NCBI RefSeq assembly: GCF_031348265.1
Contig: NZ_CP133771.1
Location: 4,588,001 to 4,652,000 of the forward strand
Reading direction: 5' to 3'
Length of the DNA: 64,000 nucleotides
Source of the DNA: Streptomyces collinus
GTDB lineage: Bacteria; Actinomycetota; Actinomycetes; Streptomycetales; Streptomycetaceae
Shown: one piece after another, positions 16,095 to 24,212 of the stretch
How positions within the stretch are numbered: position 1 is the first letter of the stretch
How the letters are laid out: each line of letters opens with the position of its first letter
Made by a program: the position numbers and the translations under genes
Notes under the pieces: generated by a model
Told to the model about the DNA's origin: nothing
What the model saw: only the letters and a program-made list of their open reading frames with translations
Databases searched by the model: none

Positions 16095-16574
16095 GTGAGG
16101 AATCAACCGGATCCGGCCGCCGTGGGGACACTGCTCCGCCACGTCCTGGAGCTGCTCGACGGTGACGTGGCCGCGGTCTACGAGGAACAGGGCATGGCCG
16201 GGTACCGGCCCCGCTTCTCCCCCGTCGTCCGTGCCCTCGTGGCGCAAGGCCCGCTCTCCGTGCGCGACCTGGCCGAGGCCATCGGCGTCACGCACTCGGC
16301 GGCGAGCCAGACCGCCGCCCAGATGGCCCGCGCGGGCCTGGTCACCCACACCCCCGACCCGCTGGACGCCCGCCGCCGGCTGGTCGGCCTCACGGCCGAG
16401 GCCCGGTCGCTGCTGCCGCGGATCGAGGCGGAGTGGGAGGCGACGGCCGCGGCGATGGCGGAGCTGGACGCGGAACTGTCGATGCCGCTGGGGGAGTTGC
16501 TGGCCGAGGTGGCGCAGGCGGTGGGACGGCGGCCGTTCCGGGAACGGGTGGCGGCGGCTCGCCGGACCGCGTGA
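16095..16574 (+). CDS. MarR-family transcriptional regulator
   Basis: A 159-residue winged-helix protein. The recognition region is LSVRDLAEAIGVTHSAASQT, followed by MARAGLVTHTPDPLDARRRL, the MarR wing with its conserved D-x-R. Start is GTG at 16095. It probably binds the palindrome at 16071-16084 and represses itself and the divergent aminopeptidase gene; the ligand is unknown. Transcription ends at a strong hairpin downstream (16688-16730). Confidence 0.9.
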   Translation: MRNQPDPAAVGTLLRHVLELLDGDVAAVYEEQGMAGYRPRFSPVVRALVAQGPLSVRDLAEAIGVTHSAASQTAAQMARAGLVTHTPDPLDARRRLVGLTAEARSLLPRIEAEWEATAAAMAELDAELSMPLGELLAEVAQAVGRRPFRERVAAARRTA

Positions 16575-16687
16575 CCGGGGGCCGGCCCGCCAGGTCGGCC
16601 GACAGGGGGCAGAAACTGTCCGGCCTCCGGGAGTACCCACCTTTTGTGCGGACTGGTCAGTGCGCCGGTGCCGCGGGAACCTCGACC

Positions 16688-16730
16688 GCGCCCCCGCCCG
16701 CCATCGGCATCCGATGACGGGCGGGGGCGC
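16688..16730. terminator. Bidirectional terminator hairpin
   Basis: GCGCCCCCGCCCG (16688-16700) pairs with CGGGCGGGGGCGC (16718-16730), and the stem continues inside as CATCGG/CCGATG. It lies between the convergent marR and GH30 genes. Confidence 0.8.
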
Positions 16731-16759
16731 AGGCACGGGGCAGGGCGGGACGCGAAGCG

Positions 16760-18814
16760 CTAGCCGCCCGTCACCTCGGTGACCCTCCAGCGCTGGTTGG
16801 ACCCGGAGTTCGGCTGCCAGACGCCCACGGAGGCGCCGTCGTTCGTGGACTGGCCGCCGACGTCCGGGAGCTGGCCGGTCGCCGCGTTCACGAGCGTCCA
16901 TGAACCGTCGCCGGTCGTGGACGCGATCCACTGCGCGGCGGTGTCGCGGCGGCCCTCGTCGGGTTCGGCGACCAGGGCGCCGTCACGGATGGCCAGGCGC
17001 TTGTCCGCGCCGGTCTCGGTGAGGACGTAGCGCTTGCGGTTGTCCTCGCCGCGGATCTGCTCCACCCGCCACTGCTGACCGCTGGGGTCGGTCGTGTTCG
17101 GGGTCTTGATGACCAGGCCCGTGCCGTTGCCGGCGATGGTGAGGTCCTTGCCGCTCTGGACGCCGGTCAGGCGGTAGGTGTGGCCCTTGCGCAGCTCGGC
17201 GGCGTCCTTGGCGACGCCCGAGACGCCCTTGACGAGGAACGACGTCACCGACTGCGCGGGCACCGTGAGGGTGGCCTGCTTGCCGGTCACGCGGACGGGC
17301 TTGTGCTTCTCCAGCTTGCCGTCGGCGCTGGTCACCACGGGAGTGACCGTGGCGCGGGAGGACACCCGGCCGAACTTCGACAGGTCGAGGGTGACCTCGC
17401 GTGCCTCGGTGGCGCTGTTGACGTGGACGACGGTCGCCGCGTCGCCCTTGCGGGAGACCGCCGCGGTGCTGGAGGTGTCGTTCGTCTTGATCAGCCGGTC
17501 GCCGGGCTTGATGTAGTGCGTGAAGTTGCGGGCCGTGTCGAACTTGGTGTTGGTGTAGATCGGGCAGGACTTCAGGGTGTCCTTCGAGGTGCAGCTGAAC
17601 GGGAGCTGGATCTCGCCCCAGTTGCCGCCCTTGGCGGACTCGCCGCCCGGCTTCATGTTGTCGTAGTCCTCGACGGGCTGCCAGAACACCCAGGCTTTCG
17701 GCTCCAGTTCCCGCAGGTCGTCCACCATGCGCTGGGCGAGGCCCAGGCCGGGCCGCATGTCCGTGAAGCTCTGGCCGTCGCCCCAGTCGCCCTCGACCTC
17801 GCTCATCCACAGCGGCTTGTCGGCGGCCTTGGCCAGGTCGCGGACGGTGGTGCGCTGGCCGGTGCCGTAGGTGTGGACGTTCATCTGGGCGACGAGATCG
17901 CGGACCTCCTGGGGGTAGGAGTTCCAGTTCGCCGCGAAGGTGCCGGGGTTGGTCTCGTCCATCGCGGATATCTCTGCGCCCGAACGGGACTCCTCCAGGA
18001 CCGGGGCCAGCGCGCGGAGCACCTTCTGCTGGAGTTCGGGGCCGATGTGGGCGCCCTCCTGGCGTCCGCCGGTCGGCTCGCCGTCCGGGCCGAGCTTGGT
18101 GCCCCAGTAGTCGGTGTTCGGCTCGTTGAACGGGTCGAGCGTGTCGACCTTGATGCCGTGCGCCTTCTCCAGCCGTTCGGTCGCGCCCACCAGGTACTTG
18201 GCGAAGTCCTCGACCGACTCGGGCTTCAGCTGGTCCTTGCCGGCGTCGAAGTTGCCGGAGACGTAGCCGCTCTCGGTCATGAACCAGGGCGGGGAGTTGC
18301 TGAAGGTCTCCCAGTGGGTGATGTCCTTCTTGATGCGGTCGACCCACCAGCGCTGCGTCTTGTCCGCGCTCTTGTTCCAGTCCGCCGGGTCGTCCGCGTC
18401 CCACCAGTCGACGTCCTCGCGGGTGGTGCCCGCCGGGGCCTTCCACCAGCCCTCGACGGCGCCGCCGGCCCGCAGGTAGTCCTTGACGTCGGGGGCGTTG
18501 CCGCCGCCGATGTTGTAGCGGGCGATGTTCAGGTTGAGACCGTCGTCGCCGAAGAGGAGCTTGTAGAGCTTCTCGCGGACCGCGGGCGGGTAGTCGCCGG
18601 TGGCGTTGGCGAACCAGACCAGGCTCGTGCCCCAGCCCTCGAACTTGTCCCCGGCGTAGGAGGGGTCGGGCCGGACGGTGACGCCGGCGGCCGCGGCCTG
18701 GGCCGGCTCGGCGTGCGCGGCGGGCAGGGTCGTCGTGGCCAGGAGGGTTCCGGTCGCCACGGCGGTGACGCCGATGGCCCCGAGGAGCCTTCTCTTACGG
18801 GTGCGGTGTGCCAT
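16760..18814 (-). CDS. Secreted GH30-family glycosidase with ricin-type lectin domain (possible endo-beta-1,6-galactanase)
   Basis: A 684-residue protein. The signal peptide spans residues 1-35 (basic start, hydrophobic core, AHAEP). The TIM barrel begins FEGWGTSLVWFANATG. Acid/base Glu221 is in DPFNEPNTDYWG and the nucleophile Glu329 in WMSEVEGDWG. WETFSNSPPWFMTESG is typical of the GH30 galactanase-like subgroup. A beta-sandwich side domain follows and then a C-terminal ricin-like beta-trefoil (about 555-684) with repeated QWRVE/QWIAS/QRWRV motifs for carbohydrate binding. It probably cleaves plant or fungal polysaccharide outside the cell. It is divergent from a LacI gene, with a LacI-type palindrome upstream of its start. 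GH30 is secure; the galactanase label is tentative. Confidence 0.85.
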   Translation of the reverse strand: MAHRTRKRRLLGAIGVTAVATGTLLATTTLPAAHAEPAQAAAAGVTVRPDPSYAGDKFEGWGTSLVWFANATGDYPPAVREKLYKLLFGDDGLNLNIARYNIGGGNAPDVKDYLRAGGAVEGWWKAPAGTTREDVDWWDADDPADWNKSADKTQRWWVDRIKKDITHWETFSNSPPWFMTESGYVSGNFDAGKDQLKPESVEDFAKYLVGATERLEKAHGIKVDTLDPFNEPNTDYWGTKLGPDGEPTGGRQEGAHIGPELQQKVLRALAPVLEESRSGAEISAMDETNPGTFAANWNSYPQEVRDLVAQMNVHTYGTGQRTTVRDLAKAADKPLWMSEVEGDWGDGQSFTDMRPGLGLAQRMVDDLRELEPKAWVFWQPVEDYDNMKPGGESAKGGNWGEIQLPFSCTSKDTLKSCPIYTNTKFDTARNFTHYIKPGDRLIKTNDTSSTAAVSRKGDAATVVHVNSATEAREVTLDLSKFGRVSSRATVTPVVTSADGKLEKHKPVRVTGKQATLTVPAQSVTSFLVKGVSGVAKDAAELRKGHTYRLTGVQSGKDLTIAGNGTGLVIKTPNTTDPSGQQWRVEQIRGEDNRKRYVLTETGADKRLAIRDGALVAEPDEGRRDTAAQWIASTTGDGSWTLVNAATGQLPDVGGQSTNDGASVGVWQPNSGSNQRWRVTEVTGG

Positions 18815-18892
18815 CTCGAGTACTCCAGCTCGTGCGACCGGTGCGGGCTTCTGGTGCGGTTGGACGCCTTCTCGTACGATTTCGACTAGGCA

Positions 18893-18908
18893 ATGTTTAC
18901 GTAAACAT
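18893..18908. promoter_or_regulatory. Perfect palindrome, likely LacI-family operator
   Basis: ATGTTTACGTAAACAT is a perfect 16-bp inverted repeat with central CpG, the hallmark of LacI-family operators. It lies 79 bp upstream of the GH30 ATG and about 100 bp upstream of the lacI-type start, placing both divergent genes under one operator. Confidence 0.85.
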
Positions 18909-19007
18909 CCACTGGCGGGATGTCTACACTGTCCGAATCTCAGGGGTCAAGGACTCGTTCCGGACCGAAAATTGCGCCGGGTGCGCGGCGAGGGGAACGA
19001 GGGGCAG

Positions 19008-20087
19008 GTGGGCGCCGTGGACGGCGAGAGAGAACCGGCGGGCGCGAGCCGTACGAGAAGGCGTGCGGCCCGGCCCCGACAGGGCGCGTCCATGGCGGAC
19101 GTCGCCCGGCTCGCCGGGGTCTCCTCCCAGACCGTCTCCCGCGTCTCCAACGGTTTCCCGGGCGTCACCGAGGACACCCGCGCGCAGGTCCTGGCCGCCA
19201 TGCGGGAGCTGGGCTACCGCCCCAACAGCGCGGCCCGGGCGCTGCGCCGGGGCGAGTTCCGCACCCTCGGCGTGATCACCTTCTCCCTGTCCACCATGGG
19301 CAACATCCGCACCCTGGAGGCCATCGCCACCTCCGCCGCCGAGCACGGGTACGCCGTCACCCTGCTGCCGGTGGCCGTCCCCACCCAGGACGAGGTGAAC
19401 GGCGCCTTCTCCCGGCTGGGCGAGCTCGCCGTGGACGCCGTCATCGTCATCATGGAGATCCACCTGCTCGACGCGGCGACGGTGTCCCTCCCTCCCGGCG
19501 TGCAGGTCGTGGTGGCCGATTCCGACGCGGGCGACCGCTACACCGTCGTCGACACCGACCAGGCGGGCGGCGCCCGGGACGCCGTACGGCACCTGCTGGA
19601 CCTCGGCCACGACACGGTCTGGCACCTGGCCGGTCCCGAGGGCTCCTTCGCCGCCCAGCGCCGCGCCAACGCCTGGCGCACCACCCTCACCGCGGCGGGC
19701 CGCACCCCGCCGCCCCTGGTCCGAGGCGACTGGTCGGCCGCATCCGGCTACCGGGCGGGCCTGCTCCTCGCCGACGAGCCGGAGTGCACGGCGGTGTTCG
19801 CGGCCAACGACCAGATGGCGTTGGGCCTGCTGCGCGCCCTGCACGAACGCGGCCGCCGCGTCCCCGACGAGGTCAGCGTCGTCGGCTTCGACGACATCCC
19901 GGAGTCCGCGTCCTTCCTCCCGCCGCTCACCACCATCCACCAGGACTTCGCCGAGGTGGGGCGGCTGTGCGTGGAGGGGGTGCTCAGCAAGATGCGGCAG
20001 GACGGCGTGGAGCACGGGACGACGACGCTGGTGCCGACGCGGCTGGTGCGGCGGGCGAGTACGGCGGGGCCGTGGCCCGGGCGGTGA
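19008..20087 (+). CDS. LacI-family transcriptional regulator
   Basis: About 359 residues. The N-terminal helix-turn-helix is MADVARLAGVSSQTVSRVSN with the hinge helix NSAARALRRG, preceded by a basic Arg-rich tail. The periplasmic-binding-like effector domain follows (TLGVITFSLSTMGNIRTLEA, VFAANDQMALGLLRAL, VPDEVSVVGFDDIPESASF). The start is uncertain: GTG at 19008 has AGGGGA 11 bases upstream; GTG at 19017 and ATG at 19093 are alternatives. It probably represses the divergent GH30 gene through the palindrome at 18893-18908, released by an oligosaccharide. The 3' end overlaps the first copy of a tandem duplication. Confidence 0.9.
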   Translation: MGAVDGEREPAGASRTRRRAARPRQGASMADVARLAGVSSQTVSRVSNGFPGVTEDTRAQVLAAMRELGYRPNSAARALRRGEFRTLGVITFSLSTMGNIRTLEAIATSAAEHGYAVTLLPVAVPTQDEVNGAFSRLGELAVDAVIVIMEIHLLDAATVSLPPGVQVVVADSDAGDRYTVVDTDQAGGARDAVRHLLDLGHDTVWHLAGPEGSFAAQRRANAWRTTLTAAGRTPPPLVRGDWSAASGYRAGLLLADEPECTAVFAANDQMALGLLRALHERGRRVPDEVSVVGFDDIPESASFLPPLTTIHQDFAEVGRLCVEGVLSKMRQDGVEHGTTTLVPTRLVRRASTAGPWPGR

Positions 20088-20270
20088 GGCGGCGATCTGT
20101 TCTCGGCGGTGTCGGAGGGGGGTGCTGTCGCCCCCGCGTGTGACTTCGTCGCCGGGCGCCGGCGGGCGAGTACGGCGGGCCGCGGCCCGGGCGGTGAGGT
20201 GGCGATCTGTTCTCGGCGGTGTCGGAGGGGGGTGCTGTCGCCCCCGCGTGTGACCTCGTCACCGGGCGCG
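20050..20270. repeat. 110-bp tandem duplication covering the end of lacI and its terminator
   Basis: Copy 1 (20050-20160) starts in the last codons of the LacI gene. Copy 2 (20161-20270) repeats it with only a few substitutions and one 1-base gap. Each copy contains GGGGG-N8-CCCCC (first copy 20118-20135), a hairpin likely to act as terminator. The second copy retains the gene's C-terminal codons as a non-coding relic. Confidence 0.92.
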
Positions 20271-20287
20271 GTACCGAAGCCGGCCGG

Positions 20288-20917
20288 TCACCGCCCCGCG
20301 CCGCCCTCGATTCCCCCGATCATCCGGAGCGCCCGCGTCACCGTCTCCGCGAAGGACGGCCCCGCCGACCGGTCGGGCCGCAGGGCCCAGTCCTCCACGC
20401 CGATGCGCAGCGCCGTGTTCAGGACGCCCGCCTCCACCCGGACCGCGAGGTCGCCGGCGGGGCGGCCCGAGCGGGCGGCGATCATCGCGGCGAACGCGGC
20501 CTCCGCGTCGTAGTGCGCTTCCAGCCACACCGCCCGCAGCCCCGGCTCGTCCCGGCACAGCCGGAGCAGGTCGCCGAGGGCCCGCAGGCGCGGGGTGGCG
20601 TCGTCGTCCTGCTGGAGGCTCAGGATCGCCTCGGCGACGGAGCGATGGTCGCCGGAGGAGTCCCGCAGCCGGTCCGTCAGCAGATCGAGTCCGGTGGTCA
20701 GCAGGGGGCGTACGCACTCCTCCTTGGATCGGAAGTACCGCCACAGCGTGCGCGTGGAAACCCCGGAGGCCAGGGCGATGTCCTCTGCGGTGACGGCCGC
20801 GACGCCCTTGGCGGCGAAGAGCCGGACCGCCTCCTCGGCGATCTCCATCCGCGTCTCGGCGCGCCGCCGCTCCGTCAGCGGCGGCCGCCCCGTGGCACCA
20901 CCTGCTCGTCCGGCCAT
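20288..20917 (-). CDS. TetR-family transcriptional regulator
   Basis: A 209-residue regulator. The N-terminal TetR helix-turn-helix is AEEAVRLFAAKGVAAVTAED followed by GVSTRTLWRYFRSKEEC. The C-terminal ligand domain is variable, as usual. ATG at 20917 with GGAGG upstream is chosen; an in-frame ATG nine codons further upstream lacks such a site. It is divergent from the SDR-BVMO operon and probably controls it, responding to a cyclic or long-chain alcohol or ketone. Confidence 0.9.
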   Translation of the reverse strand: MAGRAGGATGRPPLTERRRAETRMEIAEEAVRLFAAKGVAAVTAEDIALASGVSTRTLWRYFRSKEECVRPLLTTGLDLLTDRLRDSSGDHRSVAEAILSLQQDDDATPRLRALGDLLRLCRDEPGLRAVWLEAHYDAEAAFAAMIAARSGRPAGDLAVRVEAGVLNTALRIGVEDWALRPDRSAGPSFAETVTRALRMIGGIEGGAGR

Positions 20918-20944
20918 GCGCCCTCCTCCACTTGCCCTGCACAC

Positions 20945-21072
20945 CTTATTTTATGTCCTGCCATGTCTTGAAGTCGTACAGCGCCTCTATGGCACGTCGC
21001 GTCTTTATGTCGCACTGAGCCAAAAAGCAGTACGGTGCCTGACGCCCCGCCAGCGACGAGCGAAGGAGCGCC
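20945..21072. promoter_or_regulatory. Divergent promoter region tetR/SDR operon
   Basis: This 128-bp stretch is distinctly more A/T-rich than its surroundings. It holds two TTATGTC direct repeats (20951-20957 and 21005-21011). GAAGGAG just before 21073 is the ribosome-binding site of the SDR gene. A TetR site is expected here but no clean palindrome was found. Confidence 0.45.
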
Positions 21073-21843
21073 ATGGGTGCCACGGGTCTGTCAGGCAAGA
21101 GCGTCATCGTCACGGGAGCCGCCTCCGGCATCGGCCGCGCGGCAGCCCTCAGGTTCGCCGGGGAGGGGGCGCGGGTCGTGGCCGCCGACCTGAACGCCGA
21201 CGGGGCCAAGAGCGTGGTGGAGGCCGTCGAGTCCGCCGGGGGAACGGCCCTCGCCGTCACCGGGGATCTGAGCGAGCCCGCCGTGGTCGACGCGGTCGTG
21301 GCCGCCGCCGTCGGCACCTTCGGCGGCATCGACGTCCTGGTCAACAACGCGGGCGTCATGGACACCATGTCCGCCGCGGCGGACGTGACCGACGCCGAGT
21401 GGGAGCGGGTCCTGCGGATCAACCTCACCGCGCCGTTCCTGCTGACCCGGGCCGTCCTGCCGCACATGATCGCGGCGGGCGGCGGCGCCATCGTCACCAC
21501 CGCGTCCGAGGCGTCGCTGCGCGGCAGCGCGGCGGGCACCGCGTACACGGTCTCCAAGCACGGCGTCCTCGGACTGACCCGCTCCCTCGCGGTGATGTAC
21601 CGCGACCAGGGCATCCGAGCCAACGCCATAGCCCCGGGCGGCACCGCCACCGGCATCACCGCCGATGTCCGCATCGACCCCGAGGCGCACGGACCGGCTG
21701 TCATCGGCCCGCACTTCGTCAACATGGGCCGCATCTGCGAGCCGGAGGAGCAGGCCGCCGCCATCGTCTACCTCGCGTCCGACGCGGCGAGCGGGATCAA
21801 CGGCGTCGTCCTGCCCGTGGACAACGCCTGGGCGGCCGTCTGA
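21073..21843 (+). CDS. Short-chain dehydrogenase/reductase
   Basis: A 256-residue classical SDR. The NAD(P) motif is TGAASGIG (14-21), NNAG lies at 91-94 and the catalytic Tyr158-x-x-x-Lys162 in YTVSK. The acidic residue in AADLNAD after the second strand suggests NAD preference. Length is typical. It is the first gene of an operon with a Baeyer-Villiger monooxygenase 47 bp downstream, so it most likely oxidises an alcohol to the ketone used by that enzyme. Confidence 0.9.
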   Translation: MGATGLSGKSVIVTGAASGIGRAAALRFAGEGARVVAADLNADGAKSVVEAVESAGGTALAVTGDLSEPAVVDAVVAAAVGTFGGIDVLVNNAGVMDTMSAAADVTDAEWERVLRINLTAPFLLTRAVLPHMIAAGGGAIVTTASEASLRGSAAGTAYTVSKHGVLGLTRSLAVMYRDQGIRANAIAPGGTATGITADVRIDPEAHGPAVIGPHFVNMGRICEPEEQAAAIVYLASDAASGINGVVLPVDNAWAAV

Positions 21844-21890
21844 CCGCCCCACCCCCCCCCAACCTGCGGCACGAGAGGAAGAGGACCCGT

Positions 21891-23687
21891 ATGTCCACCC
21901 CCCACACCCCGCCGGACGTCGACCCGCATGCCCTGCGCGAGCGCTACCGGGCCGAGCGCGACCGGCGCATCCGCCCCGACGGCAACCGCCAGTACCGCCG
22001 TACCACCGGCGAGTTCGGCCACTTCGACGACGACCCGCACGCCGGACCCGGCTTCACCCGCGAGCCCCTGACCGACCGCGTCGACGTCCTGGTCGTCGGC
22101 GGCGGCTTCGGCGGACTGCTCGCCGCCGCCCGGCTGCGCGAGGCCGGCCTGCGGGACGTACGGGTCGTCGAGAAGGGCGCCGACTTCGGCGGCACCTGGT
22201 ACTGGAACCGCTACCCCGGCATCCACTGCGACATCGAGTCGTACGTCGACCTGCCCCTGCTCGAAGAGCTCGGCTACGTCCCGAAGTGGAAGTACGCCCC
22301 GGGTGAGGAGATCCGGCAGCACGCCCGGGCGATCGCCCTCCACTTCGACCTCTACCGCGACGTCTGCTTCCGCACGCAGGTGACCGAACTGCGCTGGAAC
22401 GAGGGCGAGTCCGCCTGGACCGTCACGACCGACCGCGGCGACCGGATGCGGGCACGGCACGTCGTCGTCGCGACCGGCCTGCTCAGCCAGCCCAAACTGC
22501 CCGGCATCGAAGGCATCGAGACCTTCAAGGGGCACATGTTCCACACCAGCCGCTGGGACTACGCCTACACCGGCGGCGACGCGAACGGCGCACTGACGAA
22601 ACTCGCCGATCAGCGCGTGGCCCTGATCGGCACCGGCGCCACGGCCGTCCAGGTCGTCCCCCATCTCGGCCGGGACGCACAGCACTTGTACATCTTCCAG
22701 CGCACCCCCTCCTCCGTGGACGTGCGCGGCCAGCGCCCCACGGACCCCGAGTGGGCCGGCTCGCTCACGCCCGGCTGGGCGCGGCGCCGCAGGGACAACT
22801 TCCTCGCGGTCGTCACGGGCGCCCGGACCGACGAGGACCTGGTGGCCGACGGCTGGACCAGCAGCGCCCGTCTCCAGCAGAAGCTCATCCCGACCAACCA
22901 CTTCACCGGCCTCACGCCCGAGGAGCGCGAACACCTGGAGGAGATCGCCGACTTCCAGAAGATGAACGAGCTGCGCGCCCGGGTCGACGCGGTCGTCGAG
23001 GACCCGGAGACGGCGGAGAAGCTCAAGCCCTGGTACCGCTACATGTGCAAGCGGCCCACCTTCAGCGACCAGTACCTGGAGACCTTCAACCGGCCGAACG
23101 TCACCCTGGTGGACACCGCCGACCACGGGGGAGTGGAGCGCATCACCGAACGCGCCGTCGTGGTGGGCGGGGTGGAGTACGAGGTCGACTGCGTCGTCTT
23201 CGGCACCGGCTTCGAGGTCGGCGTCTCCGGGCTGCTGTCCGGGCGGCTCCCCGCGTACGGCAGGGACGGCGTCGCCCTGCTCGACGCCTGGCGGGCGACC
23301 GGCCCGCGGACCCTGCACGGCTTCTACAGCCGGGGCTTTCCCAACCTGTTCATGCTGGGCTCGGTGCAGAGCGCCGCCTCCGTGAACTACGTGCACGTCC
23401 TGGACGAACAGGCCGGCCATGTCGCCGAGGTGATCGCGGAGGCGCACCGGCGCGGGACCCGGTGCGTGGAACCGTCGGCCGCGGCGGAGGACGCGTGGGT
23501 TGCCACCATCCGCGAGAAGTCGGCCGACCTGTACGCCTTCCAGGCCGAGTGCACCCCCGGCTACTACAACGCCGAGGGCATGCCGAGGCCCCGCGGCGAG
23601 TCCTACGGCGACGGCCCGATCGCGTTCTACGAGCTGATCCGGCGCTGGCGTGCCCAGGGCGGCATGGACGAGGTGCTGGGATCGTGA
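21891..23687 (+). CDS. Flavin-dependent Baeyer-Villiger monooxygenase
   Basis: A 598-residue type I BVMO. The FAD-binding motif is GGGFGG (70-75), with GGTWYWNRYPG (about 100-110) following. The BVMO fingerprint FKGHMFHTSRW is at 212-222 and the NADPH motif GTGATA at 247-252. The long N-terminal extension and overall size match the large BVMO group of cyclopentadecanone/cyclohexanone type. It inserts oxygen beside a ketone using NADPH and O2, giving an ester or lactone. ATG at 21891 follows GAGGAAGAGGA. Its stop overlaps the GTG of the next, damaged gene by 4 bp. Confidence 0.93.
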   Translation: MSTPHTPPDVDPHALRERYRAERDRRIRPDGNRQYRRTTGEFGHFDDDPHAGPGFTREPLTDRVDVLVVGGGFGGLLAAARLREAGLRDVRVVEKGADFGGTWYWNRYPGIHCDIESYVDLPLLEELGYVPKWKYAPGEEIRQHARAIALHFDLYRDVCFRTQVTELRWNEGESAWTVTTDRGDRMRARHVVVATGLLSQPKLPGIEGIETFKGHMFHTSRWDYAYTGGDANGALTKLADQRVALIGTGATAVQVVPHLGRDAQHLYIFQRTPSSVDVRGQRPTDPEWAGSLTPGWARRRRDNFLAVVTGARTDEDLVADGWTSSARLQQKLIPTNHFTGLTPEEREHLEEIADFQKMNELRARVDAVVEDPETAEKLKPWYRYMCKRPTFSDQYLETFNRPNVTLVDTADHGGVERITERAVVVGGVEYEVDCVVFGTGFEVGVSGLLSGRLPAYGRDGVALLDAWRATGPRTLHGFYSRGFPNLFMLGSVQSAASVNYVHVLDEQAGHVAEVIAEAHRRGTRCVEPSAAAEDAWVATIREKSADLYAFQAECTPGYYNAEGMPRPRGESYGDGPIAFYELIRRWRAQGGMDEVLGS

Positions 23688-24198
23688 CGGAGCGTGCGAG
23701 CGGGTACGGGGTGCCCCGTACGCGCCGGGCGGCCCGACGCCTCAACCCGCCCCATCCGCTGTGGGGTTCCAACGGGGTCGCGTTCGGCCCCAGCACCCCG
23801 TGGACGTGGCCTTCGACACCGGAGGGCGTTGCTACGTCAGCGACGACCGGCTCGGCGCGGTGCTCCGCCTCGACGACGAGGGGCCGGTGGTCCGGGCGGA
23901 CGGTCTGGGCGCCCCGCAGGGCCTCGCCGTGCACGGCGACGACCTGTTCACCGTGGACGCCGAGCACCGCAGGCTGTGGTCGGTGTCGCTGACCACGGGC
24001 GAGTGCCGCGTCGAGGCCGAGGACCTGGCCGTCGGCCTGCCCCGGGGCGTCGAGCGGCGTCCCGAACCGGCGCTCTTCGCCCATGGCGTCCCCGGCCTGG
24101 CCCCTCGCTTCGCCGGCCTCGCCGCGGCCCCGGACGGCTCCCTGCTCCTGTCGTCGAACGGGGAGGGCACGGTGCTGCGGCTGGCCCCGAACCCGTAG
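23684..24198 (+). pseudogene. SMP-30/gluconolactonase-like gene with internal deletion and frameshift
   Basis: The reading frame that starts with GTG at 23684 (overlapping the BVMO stop) gives RLNPPHPLWGSNGVAFGPS, the usual start of a six-bladed SMP-30-like hydrolase. It then loses sense near 23800. The frame that ends at 24198 takes over with HPVDVAFDTGGRCYVSDDRL and continues to DGSLLLSSNGEGTVLRLAP, a normal C-terminal end. Most of the middle blades are missing and the two ends are in different frames. This fits a deletion with its breakpoint around 23797-23805. Intact homologues are about 300 residues or more. It would have hydrolysed the BVMO ester or lactone product. A sequencing error alone would not explain the missing middle. 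Confidence 0.75.
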
Positions 24199-24212
24199 GG
24201 CCCGGGGCCGGT

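Noticed and set aside
23684..24198. Two overlapping intact small genes instead of one pseudogene
   Set aside because: The two frames give the two ends of one SMP-30-like protein, which is better explained by one deletion.
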